DNA from: Plutella xylostella
Lineage: Eukaryota > Arthropoda > Insecta > Lepidoptera > Plutellidae
DNA length: 64,000 bases
Direction of reading: 5' to 3'
Assembly (NCBI RefSeq): GCF_932276165.1
Contig: NC_064012.1
Span: 14,639,501-14,703,500 of the forward strand
Shown: positions 63,970 to 64,000 of the stretch, piece by piece
How the letters are laid out: every line of letters starts with the position of its first letter
Position numbering within the stretch: the stretch's first letter is position 1
Translations under genes and position numbers: made by a program
The notes under the pieces: generated by a model
Told to the model about the DNA's origin: nothing
Database searches by the model: none
Seen by the model: only the letters and a program-made list of their open reading frames with translations

Positions 63970-64000
63970 GTGAGTTTTTAGTTCGTAGTCTACTAGCAGT

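Overview
This window looks like nuclear DNA of a moth or butterfly. The genes are split by many GT-AG introns, and the sequence is full of repeats typical of Lepidoptera: Lep1-type Helitrons, BEL/Pao, CR1-like and RTE-like retrotransposons, and many small palindromic MITEs. No bacterial, organellar or CRISPR feature was seen. Species cannot be told from the sequence alone.

Four host genes are supported. (1) 13681-20828, minus: an 11-exon gene for a secreted protein of 455 aa that I do not recognise. (2) 21179-35522, minus: a 12-exon gene for a ZAD-type zinc-finger protein of 470 aa with six C2H2 fingers and a FAR1/MULE-like cysteine-histidine block. (3) 36019-36531, plus: an intronless gene for a 170-aa single-pass membrane protein, head to head with the zinc-finger gene. 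(4) 47636-63969 and beyond, plus: the first seven coding exons of Mical, the F-actin monooxygenase, probably with a non-coding exon ending at 38845. A short partial exon of another minus-strand gene may lie at 1-111. All exon junctions of genes 1, 2 and 4 were joined by hand; the phases agree and the summed lengths give intact reading frames.

Layout by region: 1-2156 is a repeat-poor flank with one hAT-like MITE. 2157-9714 is a full-length BEL/Pao element with identical LTRs and a 5-bp target duplication, carrying a nested DNA transposon and Helitron, and sitting inside a small host reading frame. 9924-13625 is a 3.7-kb inverted pair of PIF/Harbinger-type elements directly downstream of gene 1. 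13.7-36.5 kb holds genes 1-3, with a nearly complete CR1-like LINE in the largest zinc-finger intron and an RTE-like LINE in its first intron. 37-47.6 kb is Mical upstream and first-intron sequence with LINE, Helitron and hAT insertions. 47.6-64 kb is Mical.

The genes do not form an evident pathway. What unites the window is nested transposon traffic. At least nine palindromic MITEs with TAA/TTA target duplications (the PIF/Harbinger signature) are present, several right next to splice sites. The strongest candidates for something new are the large inverted repeat beginning 55 bp after a stop codon, the duplicated exon pieces in the zinc-finger gene, and the duplicated acceptor/start module of Mical.
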